From Usitatibacter rugosus (lineage in GTDB: Bacteria > Pseudomonadota > Gammaproteobacteria > Burkholderiales > Usitatibacteraceae): 64,000 nt of DNA. The position numbers and the translations under genes are program-made. Below are positions 27,825-40,329 of this stretch, piece by piece; the stretch's first letter is position 1, and each line of letters begins with the position of its first letter. Where the stretch lies: positions 2,635,419-2,699,418 of the forward strand of contig NZ_CP053069.1 of assembly GCF_013003965.1 (NCBI RefSeq), read 5' to 3'. Under the pieces are notes generated by a model that saw nothing but the letters and a program-made list of their open reading frames with translations, was not told the DNA's origin and did not search any database.

Positions 27825-29234
27825 ATGCCGCCCGTCCCCGTTCGCCGCAACGAGCCCTGCCCCTGCGGAAGCGGCCAGCGCTACAAGGATTGCCACGGCC
27901 GCCTCGGAGGCGATGCACCGCCCGCAGCGACGGCGACCGACCCGCGCATCCCGCAAGCGCTGCAGGCCCACCAGCAGGGCCGCCTCGCCGAAGCGGGCGC
28001 CGTGTATCGCGCGATCCTCGAGTCCGATCCGGGCAACGCCATCGCGACGCACTACCTCGGCATGATCGATTGGACCGAGGGCCGCCTCGCCGAGGCTGAA
28101 GCGAAACTGCGCGCCTCGATCGCGGCCGATGCGCGCATTCCCGATTTCCACAGCAACCTGGCGCTCCTCGAAGGCAACCTCGGCCGCAACGCCGCGGCGG
28201 TCGCGGGCTTCCGGCGTGCGCTCGAGGTCGATCCGGGCTACTTCGAAGCGTGGAACAACCTCGGCCTCGCGCTGGAGGACGCCCTGCAGTGGCAAGACGC
28301 CGAGAGCGCGTATCGACATGCGCTCGAGCGCTCGCCGGGCTTCGCCGCCGCGCACCAGAACCTCGCGCGCCTGCAGTTGTGCCTCGGGCGATTCGCGGAA
28401 GCCTGGGACCATTACCGCTGGCGCCTCCATGCGCGCGGCGTGACCGCCCCGCCTGAAGCAAACGCGCCGCGCCTGCCCGCATCGCTCTCCGGCCGCCGCT
28501 TCGTGCTCCATGGCGAACAGGGCGTGGGCGACGTGCTGTTCTTCCTGCGCTTCGCACCGGAGCTCACGCGCCGCGGCGCGCAGCTCGCCTTTCGCGGCGA
28601 CCCGCGCCTGCACGGCATGCTGCAACGCACCGGCCACTTCGCGCTCGGCTGCGCGGCCGAGAGCCAAGCCGCGCCGGACCTGGAAGCGATCTACGTGGGT
28701 GACCTGCCGTGGCTCACCGGTGCCGACGACGCCTCGCGCTTTCCGCCGGCGCTGCCCCTCACGCCGCTCGCCGATCGCATCGATGCCCTGCAACGCGAGC
28801 TCGAAGCCCTGGGCCCCGCTCCGCGCATCGCGATCACCTGGCGGGCGGGCGTCGCGGCCAAGGGTGCAACGCGCGCGCAGGTGAAGGAGGCGGTGACGGA
28901 TTGGATCGTCGGCGAGCTTCGCGGCAGCGCCGCGACGCTCGTGAGCGTGCAGCGCAACCCCGTACCCGGTTCACGAGAGGCCCTGGAGCGTGCGCTGGGA
29001 GCGACCGTGCACGACTTGTCCGATGCCAACGCGGATCTCGAGGACATGCTGGCCCTCATGGATCTCGTCGACGACTACGTGGGGCCCAGCAACACCAACA
29101 CGCACCTGCGCGCCGGTGTGGCGAAAGGCCAGCGGGTCTACGTGCCCGATCCGCCGGAGTGGCGCTGGATGGTCGAGGGCGAGACCTCGCCCTGGTACCC
29201 GGGCATGCGCGTGAGCCGCCCGCCGCGCCCGTGA
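27825..29234 (+). CDS. SEC-C zinc motif / TPR / glycosyltransferase-like protein
   Basis: 469 residues. Residues 10-25 are a SEC-C zinc motif (NEPCPCGSGQRYKDCHG; Cys12, Cys14, Cys23, His24). Residues about 45-195 are TPR repeats (for example GYFEAWNNLGLALEDALQW). The C-terminal half (about 225-469) has GEQGVGDVLFFLRFAPEL and DDYVGPSNTNTHLRAG, the pattern seen in TPR-linked glycosyltransferase-like proteins of bacteria. A SEC-C motif in front of a TPR glycosyltransferase is an uncommon order. It starts 22 bp after tgpA and may be co-transcribed. Substrate unknown. Confidence 0.75.
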   Translation: MPPVPVRRNEPCPCGSGQRYKDCHGRLGGDAPPAATATDPRIPQALQAHQQGRLAEAGAVYRAILESDPGNAIATHYLGMIDWTEGRLAEAEAKLRASIAADARIPDFHSNLALLEGNLGRNAAAVAGFRRALEVDPGYFEAWNNLGLALEDALQWQDAESAYRHALERSPGFAAAHQNLARLQLCLGRFAEAWDHYRWRLHARGVTAPPEANAPRLPASLSGRRFVLHGEQGVGDVLFFLRFAPELTRRGAQLAFRGDPRLHGMLQRTGHFALGCAAESQAAPDLEAIYVGDLPWLTGADDASRFPPALPLTPLADRIDALQRELEALGPAPRIAITWRAGVAAKGATRAQVKEAVTDWIVGELRGSAATLVSVQRNPVPGSREALERALGATVHDLSDANADLEDMLALMDLVDDYVGPSNTNTHLRAGVAKGQRVYVPDPPEWRWMVEGETSPWYPGMRVSRPPRP

Positions 29235-29238
29235 AGGC

Positions 29239-29649
29239 CTAGCGCCGACGGCGCGACTGGTAACCCTCTTCGTAGCCCTGGTCGTACGCGCTGCTGTTCG
29301 AGTAATTGTTGTAGGGCGAGCGCACGGCGCCATCGCGATAGCCGCGCTTGTAGTCGCTGTCGGACGGAGCAAGGTCGTTGCGCACGCCGTACGCGCGATC
29401 GACGTACACCTCGCTTACGTTGCCCTGGTTATCCACCAGGCACCGGAACGCGAGCACGTCGTTGCCCGTTCGCACCTGGCCGCTGACCACGCTGCCGTTG
29501 ACCTGCACGCCGTCGAACGAACCGGGGTAGCCGCGGCTCGTGACCTCCGACTTGCAACGCGCGTCCGCGTCGGCCACCTGGGCGTGCGCAAACGGCGCGG
29601 CGGTGGCAATGAGCACTGCGGCGGCAAAGTGCGGGAAGCGGCGATGCAT
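29239..29649 (-). CDS. Small exported hypothetical protein
   Basis: 136 residues from ATG 29649, preceded by AAGGAG at good spacing. A signal peptide is cleaved near PFAHAQV. The mature part has a compact beta-like segment with two cysteines (ARCKSEV, AFRCLVDNQG) that could pair. The tail is low-complexity, rich in Tyr, Asn, Ser, Gly and Arg (SPYNNYSNSSAYDQGY) and ends RRRR. No family is recognised. It lies 58 bp downstream of nlpD on the same strand, in the place where rpoS is usually found in relatives. Confidence 0.75.
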   Translation of the reverse strand: MHRRFPHFAAAVLIATAAPFAHAQVADADARCKSEVTSRGYPGSFDGVQVNGSVVSGQVRTGNDVLAFRCLVDNQGNVSEVYVDRAYGVRNDLAPSDSDYKRGYRDGAVRSPYNNYSNSSAYDQGYEEGYQSRRRR

Positions 29650-29707
29650 GGCGGGTCTCCTTGGTGATCCGCAGGGTTGACCCCGCGGCGGCACCGGGAG
29701 TTCCGCT

Positions 29708-30670
29708 TCAGGGCGCGGGAAGGACCTTCGCGGGATCGACGGGCTTGCCGTTGCGGCGGACCTCGAAGTGCAGCTTCACCTGGTCGGTATCCGAAGAGCC
29801 CATCTCGGCGATCTTCTGGCCCTTCTTCACGTCCTGCTGCTCTTTCACGAGGAGCTTCTCGTTGTGGGCATACGCCGACACCCACGTGGCGTTGTGCTTG
29901 ATGATCACCAGACGCCCGTAGCCGCGGAGCTCCCCGGCGTAGATGACGCGCCCGGCGGCCGCGGCCTGCACGGGAGCGCCCTTCTTGCCCGGGATGTCGA
30001 CGCCCTTGGTGGAATCGGTGAACGGCGCGAGCGCCTTGCCCTTCACGGGCCACATCCAGTCGACGTCCTCGGAGTCTGTTCCGGGCGAGGCTTTCTCGGG
30101 TTCGGGTGCAGGCGCAGGGGGCCGTGCGGGCGCTTCCGGCGAGGCAGGCGCACTGATCGGCGCGGGCGGTGCGGATGCGACGGTGGTACCGCCGGCCTCG
30201 GGCACGGAGAGCTGCGAGAGCGTCTTCTCGGAGAACGGCAGCTTCTGGCCGCGCGGCTCGACCTTCAGCTTGTCCGTATTCGCGAGGGGCCGCGCCTCGA
30301 TCGGCGGCCCGGCAGTGGCGAGTGGTGTAGGACCGACGGCGAGCGGCGTGGTCTGCCCCATGCCCATCGGGGGAGCGAGCTGCAGCACCTGGCCCACGCT
30401 GATCACGTTGACGTTGGTGATTCCGTTCCACGCCGCCAACTCGCGATATTCCAACCCGTATTGCAGCGCGATGGCCACCAGCGTTTCGCCGCGCTTCACC
30501 GTGTGCGTGGGGATGGGCTTGGGCGCGGGCTTTTCCGGCTCCACAGGTGCGGGGGCCTCGACCACCGCGGGCGGAGGCGCGGCGCGATCGCTGACGGGCG
30601 CGGGCTGGCGGGACGCGCAGCCCGCGAGCAACGCGAGGGCGAGCGCAACGAAGAGATGCCTGGAGGTCAT
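29708..30670 (-). CDS. nlpD: NlpD-like lipoprotein with LysM and degenerate LytM (M23) domain
   Basis: 320 residues. The lipobox LLAGC puts the lipidated cysteine at Cys18. A LysM domain (THTVKRGETLVAIALQYGL to VGQVLQL) occupies about 55-98, then a Pro/Ala/Glu-rich linker. The C-terminal LytM fold (about 215-315) has VDIPGKKGAPVQAAAAGRVIYAG and YAHNEKLLVKEQQ. The catalytic HxGxD and HxH zinc ligands are not intact, as in E. coli NlpD, which activates an amidase instead of cutting peptidoglycan itself. So it is probably an outer-membrane amidase activator in cell separation. The ATG overlaps the pcm stop (ATGA). Confidence 0.92.
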   Translation of the reverse strand: MTSRHLFVALALALLAGCASRQPAPVSDRAAPPPAVVEAPAPVEPEKPAPKPIPTHTVKRGETLVAIALQYGLEYRELAAWNGITNVNVISVGQVLQLAPPMGMGQTTPLAVGPTPLATAGPPIEARPLANTDKLKVEPRGQKLPFSEKTLSQLSVPEAGGTTVASAPPAPISAPASPEAPARPPAPAPEPEKASPGTDSEDVDWMWPVKGKALAPFTDSTKGVDIPGKKGAPVQAAAAGRVIYAGELRGYGRLVIIKHNATWVSAYAHNEKLLVKEQQDVKKGQKIAEMGSSDTDQVKLHFEVRRNGKPVDPAKVLPAP

Positions 30671-31323
30671 TGAGCGAGTCCCGGAAGGAGCGGCACGAAC
30701 CGGACGGCTTCGCGCTTCTGTTCGGTGAATCCTTTTTCCGTGCGGTCGATCACGTAGAGCCACTGCTCGCCCACGCCGACCGGCAGGACGAGCCGCCCGC
30801 CGACGGCGAGCTGCTCCTTCAACGCGGGAGGGACGTGGCTCGCTGACGCCGCGGAGAGGATTCCGTCATAGGGTGCGCCTTCGGCATAGCCGGCGTGGCC
30901 GTCGGCATGCTTGTAGCGCACGTTGTAGAAGCGCAGGTCGCGCAGGTGCCGGCGGGCCTTGTCCATCAGCGGGGCGATGCGCTCGAGCGTGTAGACCTCC
31001 TTCACGAGCCGCGCCAGCACCGCCGTCTGGTAGCCGCAGCCGGTGCCGATCTCGAGGACCTTGGCCATCGGCGTCTTCTCGAGGAGCAGCTGCGTCATCG
31101 ACGCGACGATGAGGGGGCTGGAGATCGTCTGGCCATGGCCGATGGGCAGGGGCGTGTCCTCATAGGCGCGGGACGCGATGCCCTCCTCGACGAACGCGTG
31201 GCGCGGGAGCTCGAGCATCGCGGCCAGCACGCGCTCGTCCGTGATGCCTTCGTGACGAAGCATCTCGACCATCCGCTGGCGCGTGCGGTCGGAGGTCATG
31301 CCGATGCCGGCGACGCCCGTCAT
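30667..31323 (-). CDS. pcm: Protein-L-isoaspartate O-methyltransferase
   Basis: 218 residues. It methylates isoaspartyl residues in damaged proteins using S-adenosylmethionine. Motifs are [27 protein letters not shown] (the family's substrate-binding signature), the SAM motif [16 protein letters not shown], and [13 protein letters not shown]. The start at ATG 31323 overlaps the surE stop; an internal ATG at 31299 (MTSDR) is an alternative. It is the middle gene of surE-pcm-nlpD, a stationary-phase and repair operon. Confidence 0.95.
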   Translation of the reverse strand: MTGVAGIGMTSDRTRQRMVEMLRHEGITDERVLAAMLELPRHAFVEEGIASRAYEDTPLPIGHGQTISSPLIVASMTQLLLEKTPMAKVLEIGTGCGYQTAVLARLVKEVYTLERIAPLMDKARRHLRDLRFYNVRYKHADGHAGYAEGAPYDGILSAASASHVPPALKEQLAVGGRLVLPVGVGEQWLYVIDRTEKGFTEQKREAVRFVPLLPGLAQ

Positions 31324-32066
31324 GGCTTGACGATCCAATCCTTCACGAGCGGGATCTGCGCGGCGTGCGTGAGGTCGACCTGGAGCGGCGTCACGGAGAC
31401 GGAGCCGTGCTCCAGGGCGTGGAAATCGGTGCCCGGGCCGGCCTCGCGCGCCGCACCGGCCGCACCCACCCAATAGACCGTCTCGCCGCGCGGGTTCTTG
31501 CCCGGCACGACGGGCTGCGCCTTGTGGCGCCGGCCGAGGCGCGTGACCTCGATGCCCTTCAGGGCGGCGTATTCCACGTCCGGCACGTTCACGTTGAGCA
31601 GCACCGGAGCGCCGAAGGGCGCCTTGGCGAGGCGCTCGACGATCGTGCGCGCGACCTGGGCCGCGGTGTCGAAATGGGAGATCTCGTGGCCCACCAGCGA
31701 TACGGCCACCGAGGGAATGCCGAGCAGGTAGCCCTCGGTAGCCGCGGCGACCGTGCCCGAGTAGAGCGTGTCGTCGCCCATGTTGGAGCCGAGGTTGATG
31801 CCGGAGACCACGACATCCGGCTCGAAATCGAGCCAGCCGGTGACGGCCATGTGGACGCAGTCGGTCGGCGTGCCGTTCACGTAGTAGAAGCCGTTGGGGG
31901 CCTTGCGAAGCGTGAGCGGCCGGTCGAGCGTGAGGCTGTTGGAGGCGCCGCTGCGGTCGCGCTCGGGAGCCACGACGGTGATTTCGCCCAGGGGAGCCAG
32001 GCCTTGCGCCAATGCCGCCAATCCCGGGGAGAAATAGCCGTCGTCGTTCGAGAGGAGGATGCGCAT
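31320..32066 (-). CDS. surE: 5'/3'-nucleotidase SurE
   Basis: 248 residues, the standard SurE length. It hydrolyses nucleoside monophosphates and short polyphosphates, using a divalent metal. The N-terminus [15 protein letters not shown] gives the metal-binding Asp8 and Asp9. The remaining ligands fit [13 protein letters not shown] (Ser) and [11 protein letters not shown] (Asn). The ATG at 32066 has no Shine-Dalgarno sequence, and an extended -10 promoter ends 13 nt upstream. It is the first gene of the surE-pcm-nlpD operon, divergent from the M13 peptidases. Confidence 0.95.
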   Translation of the reverse strand: MRILLSNDDGYFSPGLAALAQGLAPLGEITVVAPERDRSGASNSLTLDRPLTLRKAPNGFYYVNGTPTDCVHMAVTGWLDFEPDVVVSGINLGSNMGDDTLYSGTVAAATEGYLLGIPSVAVSLVGHEISHFDTAAQVARTIVERLAKAPFGAPVLLNVNVPDVEYAALKGIEVTRLGRRHKAQPVVPGKNPRGETVYWVGAAGAAREAGPGTDFHALEHGSVSVTPLQVDLTHAAQIPLVKDWIVKP

Positions 32067-32079
32067 TTTTTGGTGACGA

Positions 32080-32088
32080 ATTATAGCA
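32080..32088 (-). promoter_or_regulatory. Extended -10 promoter of surE-pcm-nlpD
   Basis: TGCTATAAT on the minus strand is a perfect extended -10 (TGn plus TATAAT). The ATG of surE begins 13 nt after it, so the leader would be only about 6-7 nt and could not hold a Shine-Dalgarno site. The divergent peptidase gene has TAGAAT at 32100-32105. Confidence 0.55.
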
Positions 32089-32132
32089 TCGGGGTCGGCT
32101 AGAATCGCCGCACTTCCCCTCATCCGGCCCCC

Positions 32133-34145
32133 ATGAAACGCCTCCTGCCCGCCCTGCTTGCCCTGGGTATCCCCCTCGGCGCCTCCGCAGCGATCGATGT
32201 CCCCACGAAGGAATTCGATGCCTGCACCGACTTCTACCAGTACGCCAATGCCAGCTGGCTCGATACCGCGAAGATCCCCGACGACCGGTCGCGCTGGAGC
32301 ACGTTCGACATCGTGGGCGAGCGCAACACGGCGCTGCTCATCGATGCGTTCGGAACCGAGATCAAGGCCGGCAAGTTCGCCGCCGGATCCGCCCAACGCA
32401 AGGTGGTGGACTACTACGCGAGCGGTCTCGACCGCGAGGCCATCGAGGCCGCGGGCGTGAAGCCGCTGCAGCCGCTGCTGGATGCCATCGCGCTCACCGC
32501 CGAGCCGGCCACGCTGGCCGCGACCCTCGCCCGCATGCAGCAGGCGGGCAGCAAGGCGGGTTTTGCGTTCTTCGTCCGGCCCGACGCCAAGGATTCGAAG
32601 GTGTATCTCGCCGAGATCGCGCAGGGTGGCCTGGGCCTTCCCGACCGCGACTACTACTTCCGCGACGATGCGCGCACGCAGCAGCAGCGCGACGCCTACC
32701 TCAAGTACATCGAGCAGGTCTTCGTGCTGCTGGGCGAGCCGCCGGCCAAGGCCGCGGAATCGGCCGTACAGGTACTCGTGTTCGAGACCGAGCTTGCCCG
32801 CGCCTCGATGACCGCCGTCGAGCGCCGCGACATCGACGCCACGTACAACCCGATGACGATCGACGCGCTCGCCGCGGATGCGCCGGGCTTCCCGTGGCGA
32901 GCGTACTTCGACGCGGTCGGTGCCAAGGGCCTCGCGCGCGTGAACGTGGCGCAACCGGCGTACTTCCGCGCCCTGGCGAAGTTCGCCGCGCAGCGCCGGC
33001 CCGCGGAATGGCAGGCGTACCTGCGCTTCCAGCTCGTCAACGACGCGGCGCCCACGCTGCCGAAGCGTTTCGAGGACGCGCATTACGCGTTCCACTCCGG
33101 CGTGCTGAAGGGCGTGAAGGTCGCCCCGCCGCGCGAGCGCCACGTGCTCTCGTTCATCAGCGGCAACTACGGCACCGAGCCCATGGCCCAGGCGATCGGC
33201 ATGATCTTCGTCGACCGCGCGTTCCCTCCGGAAGCGAAGGCGAGGTCCGATGCGCTCATCCGCAACGTGAAGGCGGCGCTCGGTGATCGCATCCGGGCCC
33301 TCGACTGGATGGGTGCCGAGACGAAGGTCGCCGCGCTCGGGAAACTGGACGCGATCGTTCCGAAGATCGCCTATCCCGACAGATGGCGTGACTATTCCGC
33401 TTCCACCGTCGGACGCCATGCCTTCGCCGACAACTGGATGCGCGCTGGGCGCTTCGAGGCCGCGCGCCAGGTGGCGCTGCTCGGCAAGGCCGTGGATCGG
33501 ACGGAGTGGGGCATGTCGCCGCACATCGTGAACGCGTTCTACAACGCGCGCGCGAACGAGATCGTGTTCCCCGCCGGCATCCTGCAGCCGCCCTTCTTCG
33601 ACGCGAAGGCCGACGATGCGGTGAACTACGGCGCCATCGGCATGGTGATCGGCCACGAGATCACGCACGGCTTCGACGACCGCGGCCGGCGCTTCGATTC
33701 GATCGGCAACCTGCGCGACTGGTGGACGGCCGACGACGCCAAGCGCTACGAGGCGCGCGCCTCGATGGTGGTGAAGCAGTTCGACGCCTTCGTCGGCGTC
33801 GAGGGCGTGCACGTGAACGGCAAGCTCACGCTGGGCGAGAACATCTCCGACCTGGGCGGGCTCAAGATCGCCTACACCGCGATGCAGAAGGCGCTCGAGG
33901 GCACCGCCCGGGCTCCGATCGACGGCCTCACGCCCGAGCAGCGCTTCTTCATCTCCTACGCGCAGGGCTGGCGCAGCAAGATGCGCCCCGAGCAGGAGCT
34001 GATCTACCTCAAGACCGACGGGCATTCGCCGCCGCGCTTCCGCGTGCGCGGCCCGCTGGAAAACATGCCCGAGTTCGCGCGCGCCTTCTCCTGCGATACC
34101 GCGAAAACCCTCCGCGCCGACAACGAGCGCGTCAACATCTGGTGA
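32133..34145 (+). CDS. M13-family (neprilysin/PepO-like) zinc metallopeptidase, copy 1
   Basis: 670 residues with a signal peptide cleaved near GASAAID. The conserved N-terminal segment [15 protein letters not shown] opens the mature enzyme. The zinc site HExxH is His508-Glu509-x-x-His512 ([14 protein letters not shown]), the third ligand Glu is in [10 protein letters not shown], and [21 protein letters not shown] is typical. M13 enzymes cut peptides of limited size, here in the periplasm or outside. It is followed 4 bp later by a paralogue. The likely promoter is TAGAAT 27 bp upstream of the ATG. Confidence 0.95.
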   Translation: MKRLLPALLALGIPLGASAAIDVPTKEFDACTDFYQYANASWLDTAKIPDDRSRWSTFDIVGERNTALLIDAFGTEIKAGKFAAGSAQRKVVDYYASGLDREAIEAAGVKPLQPLLDAIALTAEPATLAATLARMQQAGSKAGFAFFVRPDAKDSKVYLAEIAQGGLGLPDRDYYFRDDARTQQQRDAYLKYIEQVFVLLGEPPAKAAESAVQVLVFETELARASMTAVERRDIDATYNPMTIDALAADAPGFPWRAYFDAVGAKGLARVNVAQPAYFRALAKFAAQRRPAEWQAYLRFQLVNDAAPTLPKRFEDAHYAFHSGVLKGVKVAPPRERHVLSFISGNYGTEPMAQAIGMIFVDRAFPPEAKARSDALIRNVKAALGDRIRALDWMGAETKVAALGKLDAIVPKIAYPDRWRDYSASTVGRHAFADNWMRAGRFEAARQVALLGKAVDRTEWGMSPHIVNAFYNARANEIVFPAGILQPPFFDAKADDAVNYGAIGMVIGHEITHGFDDRGRRFDSIGNLRDWWTADDAKRYEARASMVVKQFDAFVGVEGVHVNGKLTLGENISDLGGLKIAYTAMQKALEGTARAPIDGLTPEQRFFISYAQGWRSKMRPEQELIYLKTDGHSPPRFRVRGPLENMPEFARAFSCDTAKTLRADNERVNIW

Positions 34146-34149
34146 CCCC

Positions 34150-36171
34150 ATGAAGAACACATTCCGCCGCATCGCCCTCGCCTCGGCCCTCGCCGCTGGC
34201 CTGCCCGCCGCAGCCCTCGACGTCGAGAGCTACTCGAAGGACATCGACGCCTGCACCGACTTCTACCGATACGTGAACGCGCAGTGGCTTTCGAAGACGA
34301 CCATTCCCGCGGACCGCGCGTCGTGGGGCGTGGGCGCGGAGATGCAGAAGCGCAACGAAGCCCTGATCCGCGAATCGATCGCGGCGGCACGCAGCAACCC
34401 GCCGCCCGAAGGCAGCGCGCAAAGGAAGGCGATCGACTTCTACGAGAGCGGCATGAGCCTCGAGGCCATCGAGCGCGCGGGCCTGGCGCCGCTGGTCTCG
34501 GTGCAAGCAACCCTCGACGAGGTGAAGGACGCGAAGAGCCTCGCCCGCGCGCTGGCGGCGTTGCACACCTCGGGCATCCCCGCCGGCTTCGACTTCACGG
34601 TGAAGCAGGACCTCAAGGACTCGACGCATTACCTCTTCGACCTGACGCAAGGCGGTCTCGGGTTGCCGGAGCGCGACTACTACTTCAAGACCGACGCGAA
34701 GACGAAGGAGCAGCGCGAGAAGTACCGCGCCCACATGGCGCGCATGTTCGAGCTGGCCGGCGACAAGCCAGCGGCCGCCAAGGCGAACGCGAACACGGCC
34801 TTCGCGATCGAGACCGCACTCGCCCGCGCGTCGCGCACCGCGGTCGACCTCCGCGACGACGAGAAGAACTACAACAAGACGACCGTCGCGAAGCTCACCT
34901 CCGGCGCCCCGGGCTTCCCGTGGACCGAGTACCTGAACGCGCTCGGCGCCGCGTCGCTGGCCAATCTCAACAACGCGCAGCCGGCGTTCTCCAAGGCCTT
35001 CGCCACGCAGGTCGCGAGCCGGCCCGCCGCGCAGTGGCGCACCTACCTGCGCTGGTCGGCCCTGCGCAAGCTCGCCCCGATGCTACCCAAGGCCATCTCC
35101 GATGAGTCGTTCGCGTTCAACCAGGGCGTGATCAACGGCCTCAAGGCGCGCCCGGAGCGCGAACGCGAGGTGCTCACGATCATGAACGGGCCCTACGGCG
35201 ACGAGCCGATGGCCCAGGCGCTCGGCCAGATCTATGTCGCGAAAGCCTTCCCGCCGGAGGCCAAGGCCCGTGCCGACGCGCTGATCGTCAACGTGAAGGC
35301 CGCGCTGGGCGATCGCCTGCGCGAGGTGGACTGGATGGGAGACGCGACGCGGCAGAAGGCGCTCGCGAAGCTGGCCGCGATGAACGTGAAGATCGGCTAC
35401 CCCACGCCCTGGAAGGACTACGCCGATGCGCGCATCGCGGCCGCACCGTTCGCGCAGAACTGGATGGAGGCCAAGCGCTTCGAGACGCGCCGCGTGCTGA
35501 AGCGCCTCGGCCAGCCGGTGGACCGCAGCGAATGGTGGATGGCCCCGCAGATGGTCAACGCGTACTACGACCCGAGCCTGAACGAGATCGTGTTCCCCGC
35601 GGCCATCCTGCAGCCTCCCATGTTCGACGCAACCGCGGACGACGCGGTGAACTACGGCGGCATCGGCATGGTGATCGGCCACGAGATCACGCACGGCTTC
35701 GACGACAGCGGCCGCAAGTACGATGCGCAGGGCAACCTCAAGGACTGGTGGACGGCCGATGACGCGAAGCGCTACGACGCGCGCGCCCAACTGATGGTGA
35801 AGCAGTTCGACGGCTACGTCGGCGTCGAGGGCCTGCACGTGAACGGCAAGCTCACGCTGGGCGAGAACATCTCGGATCTCGGCGGCGTGAAGATCGCGTA
35901 CCTGGCCCTGCAGAAGTCGCTGGCCGGCAAGCCCCGCGAACCGGTGCAGGGCTTCACGCCCGAGCAGCGCTTCTTCCTCGCGTTCGCCGAGTCGTGGCGC
36001 CGCCTGGACCGCCCGGAGCGCGAGCGCCTGATCATCCAGACCGACGGGCACTCGCCGGGTCGCTTCCGTGTCCGCGGGCCGACCGAGAACCTGCCGGAAT
36101 TCGCGAAAGCCTTCTCGTGCGATCCCGCCAAGGCGCTGCGCGCCGAATCGGAGCGCGTGCACATCTGGTAG
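34150..36171 (+). CDS. M13-family zinc metallopeptidase, copy 2
   Basis: 673 residues, a clear tandem paralogue of the preceding gene across its whole length. A signal peptide is cleaved near PAAALDV. Zinc site HExxH is His511-Glu512-x-x-His515 ([14 protein letters not shown]), third ligand Glu in [25 protein letters not shown] and [21 protein letters not shown] are conserved. It differs from copy 1 in the central cap region, so peptide preference may have diverged. Only 4 bp separates the two genes, consistent with an operon; the SDR gene follows 10 bp later. Confidence 0.95.
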   Translation: MKNTFRRIALASALAAGLPAAALDVESYSKDIDACTDFYRYVNAQWLSKTTIPADRASWGVGAEMQKRNEALIRESIAAARSNPPPEGSAQRKAIDFYESGMSLEAIERAGLAPLVSVQATLDEVKDAKSLARALAALHTSGIPAGFDFTVKQDLKDSTHYLFDLTQGGLGLPERDYYFKTDAKTKEQREKYRAHMARMFELAGDKPAAAKANANTAFAIETALARASRTAVDLRDDEKNYNKTTVAKLTSGAPGFPWTEYLNALGAASLANLNNAQPAFSKAFATQVASRPAAQWRTYLRWSALRKLAPMLPKAISDESFAFNQGVINGLKARPEREREVLTIMNGPYGDEPMAQALGQIYVAKAFPPEAKARADALIVNVKAALGDRLREVDWMGDATRQKALAKLAAMNVKIGYPTPWKDYADARIAAAPFAQNWMEAKRFETRRVLKRLGQPVDRSEWWMAPQMVNAYYDPSLNEIVFPAAILQPPMFDATADDAVNYGGIGMVIGHEITHGFDDSGRKYDAQGNLKDWWTADDAKRYDARAQLMVKQFDGYVGVEGLHVNGKLTLGENISDLGGVKIAYLALQKSLAGKPREPVQGFTPEQRFFLAFAESWRRLDRPERERLIIQTDGHSPGRFRVRGPTENLPEFAKAFSCDPAKALRAESERVHIW

Positions 36172-36181
36172 GGTTCACGCG

Positions 36182-36946
36182 ATGAAGACCTTCGACATTG
36201 CCGGGCGCGTGGCGCTCGTGACGGGCGCCTCCAGCGGGTTGGGCGAATCGTTCGCGCGGGCGCTCGCGAAGGCGGGCGCCGTCGTCGTGGTGGCCGCGCG
36301 CCGCGAGGACCGTTTGGCGAAGCTCGTGGCCGACATCGCGGCCGCGGGCGGCACGGCTCATGCGGTGGCGCTCGACGTCTCGGACGCCAAGTCGGTCGAG
36401 GCGGCGTTCGCGAAGATCGTTGCGACGATCGGCGTGCCGCAGATCGTCGTGAACAACGCCGGCATCGGCTCGGCCAAGCCAGCCATCGACCTCACCGAGG
36501 AGGATTGGCGCTCCATGATGGCGACCAACCTCGACGGTGCGTGGCGCGTCGCGCAGGCCGCTGCCAAGGCGCTGGTGGCCGCGAAGAAGCCGGGAAGCAT
36601 CGTGAACATCGCGTCCATCCTCGGGCTGCGCGTGGCCAACAACCTCGCGTCGTACGCCACCGCGAAGGCGGGCCTGGTGCAGCTCACGAAGGCACTGGCG
36701 CTCGAGTGGGCGCGCTACGGCATCCGCGTGAACGCGATCGCGCCGGGCTACGTGGAGACCGAGATGAACCAGGGCATGTTCGACACGGAGGCCGGCCAGG
36801 CGCTCGTGAAGCGCGTGCCCATGCGCCGCATCGGGACGGCGGAGGAGCTCCACGGAGCCCTCTTCCTCCTCGCCTCTGACGCCGGCAGCTACATGACCGG
36901 CTCCGTCATCACCGTCGACGGCGGCCACTCCACCAACTCCCTCTGA
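36182..36946 (+). CDS. Short-chain dehydrogenase/reductase (SDR)
   Basis: 254 residues, classical SDR. The cofactor motif TGASSGLGESFA begins at Thr14; NNAGIGSAKP follows. The catalytic Ser-Tyr-Lys is visible as NIASILG, then Tyr158 and Lys162 in SYATAKAGL, and PGYVETEMNQGMF is typical of FabG-like members. The residues after the second strand (AARRED) suggest NADP preference. Substrate unknown. It is probably the third gene of the M13 peptidase unit. A long inverted repeat follows. Confidence 0.9.
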   Translation: MKTFDIAGRVALVTGASSGLGESFARALAKAGAVVVVAARREDRLAKLVADIAAAGGTAHAVALDVSDAKSVEAAFAKIVATIGVPQIVVNNAGIGSAKPAIDLTEEDWRSMMATNLDGAWRVAQAAAKALVAAKKPGSIVNIASILGLRVANNLASYATAKAGLVQLTKALALEWARYGIRVNAIAPGYVETEMNQGMFDTEAGQALVKRVPMRRIGTAEELHGALFLLASDAGSYMTGSVITVDGGHSTNSL

Positions 36947-36979
36947 AGAAATGAGGGTCAGCTACTTTTTCCGCGCGGT

Positions 36980-37055
36980 GAATGAATAAAGGGGTCAGGA
37001 CAACTTATTCGTACGCCTCTCTTTTCGAATAAGTTGTCCTGACCCCTTTATTCAT

Positions 37056-37057
<2 letters not shown>
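36980..37057. repeat. Perfect 32-bp inverted repeat (REP-like) between the SDR and gcvP
   Basis: The left arm (36980-37011) and right arm (37026-37057) are exact reverse complements, with a 14-nt spacer. The core of the arm reads AAGGGGTCAGGACAACTTAT. The right arm runs over the gcvP stop codon. A separate GAGGGTCAGCTAC lies 18 bp before the left arm. The GGGTCAG head resembles dispersed REP-type palindromes linked to RAYT transposases in other Proteobacteria. There is no U-run, though the stem could also act as a bidirectional terminator for the convergent genes. Confidence 0.85.
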
Positions 37058-39933
<2,876 letters not shown>

Positions 39934-39941
<8 letters not shown>

Positions 39942-40314
39942 TGGCGGATTTCTCGTAGGCGGCCGCGTCGAGGAGCTTGTCGACGTCTCCGGCGTTGTCG
40001 GGCTTGATGCGGAACATCCACGCTCCGTACGCGTCGGTGTTCACCTTCTCGGGCGTGCCGGTGAGCTCCGCGTTCGCCGCGACGATCTCGCCCGCCACCG
40101 GGGCATAGATGTCGGAAGCGGCCTTCACCGATTCCACGACGCCGATCGCCTCGCCCGAGGCGACCTTGCGGCCCGCCTTCGGCGCCTCGACGAAGACGAT
40201 GTCGCCCAGCTGCTCCTGGGCATGGTCCGTGATGCCCACGGTGTAGGTGCCGTCGGTCTCGCGCTTCAGCCACTCGTGGGATTCGGTGTAACGCAGGTCC
40301 TTGGGGATGTTCAT
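39934..40314 (-). CDS. gcvH: Glycine cleavage system H protein
   Basis: 126 residues, the normal size. It carries the aminomethyl intermediate on a lipoyl group between GcvP, GcvT and the L protein. The lipoylation site is Lys64 in [15 protein letters not shown]; the N-terminal YTESHEWLK is typical. It lies 15 bp after gcvT and overlaps gcvP by 8 nt. Confidence 0.98.
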
Positions 40315-40329
40315 GCGGGCTCCAGATGA

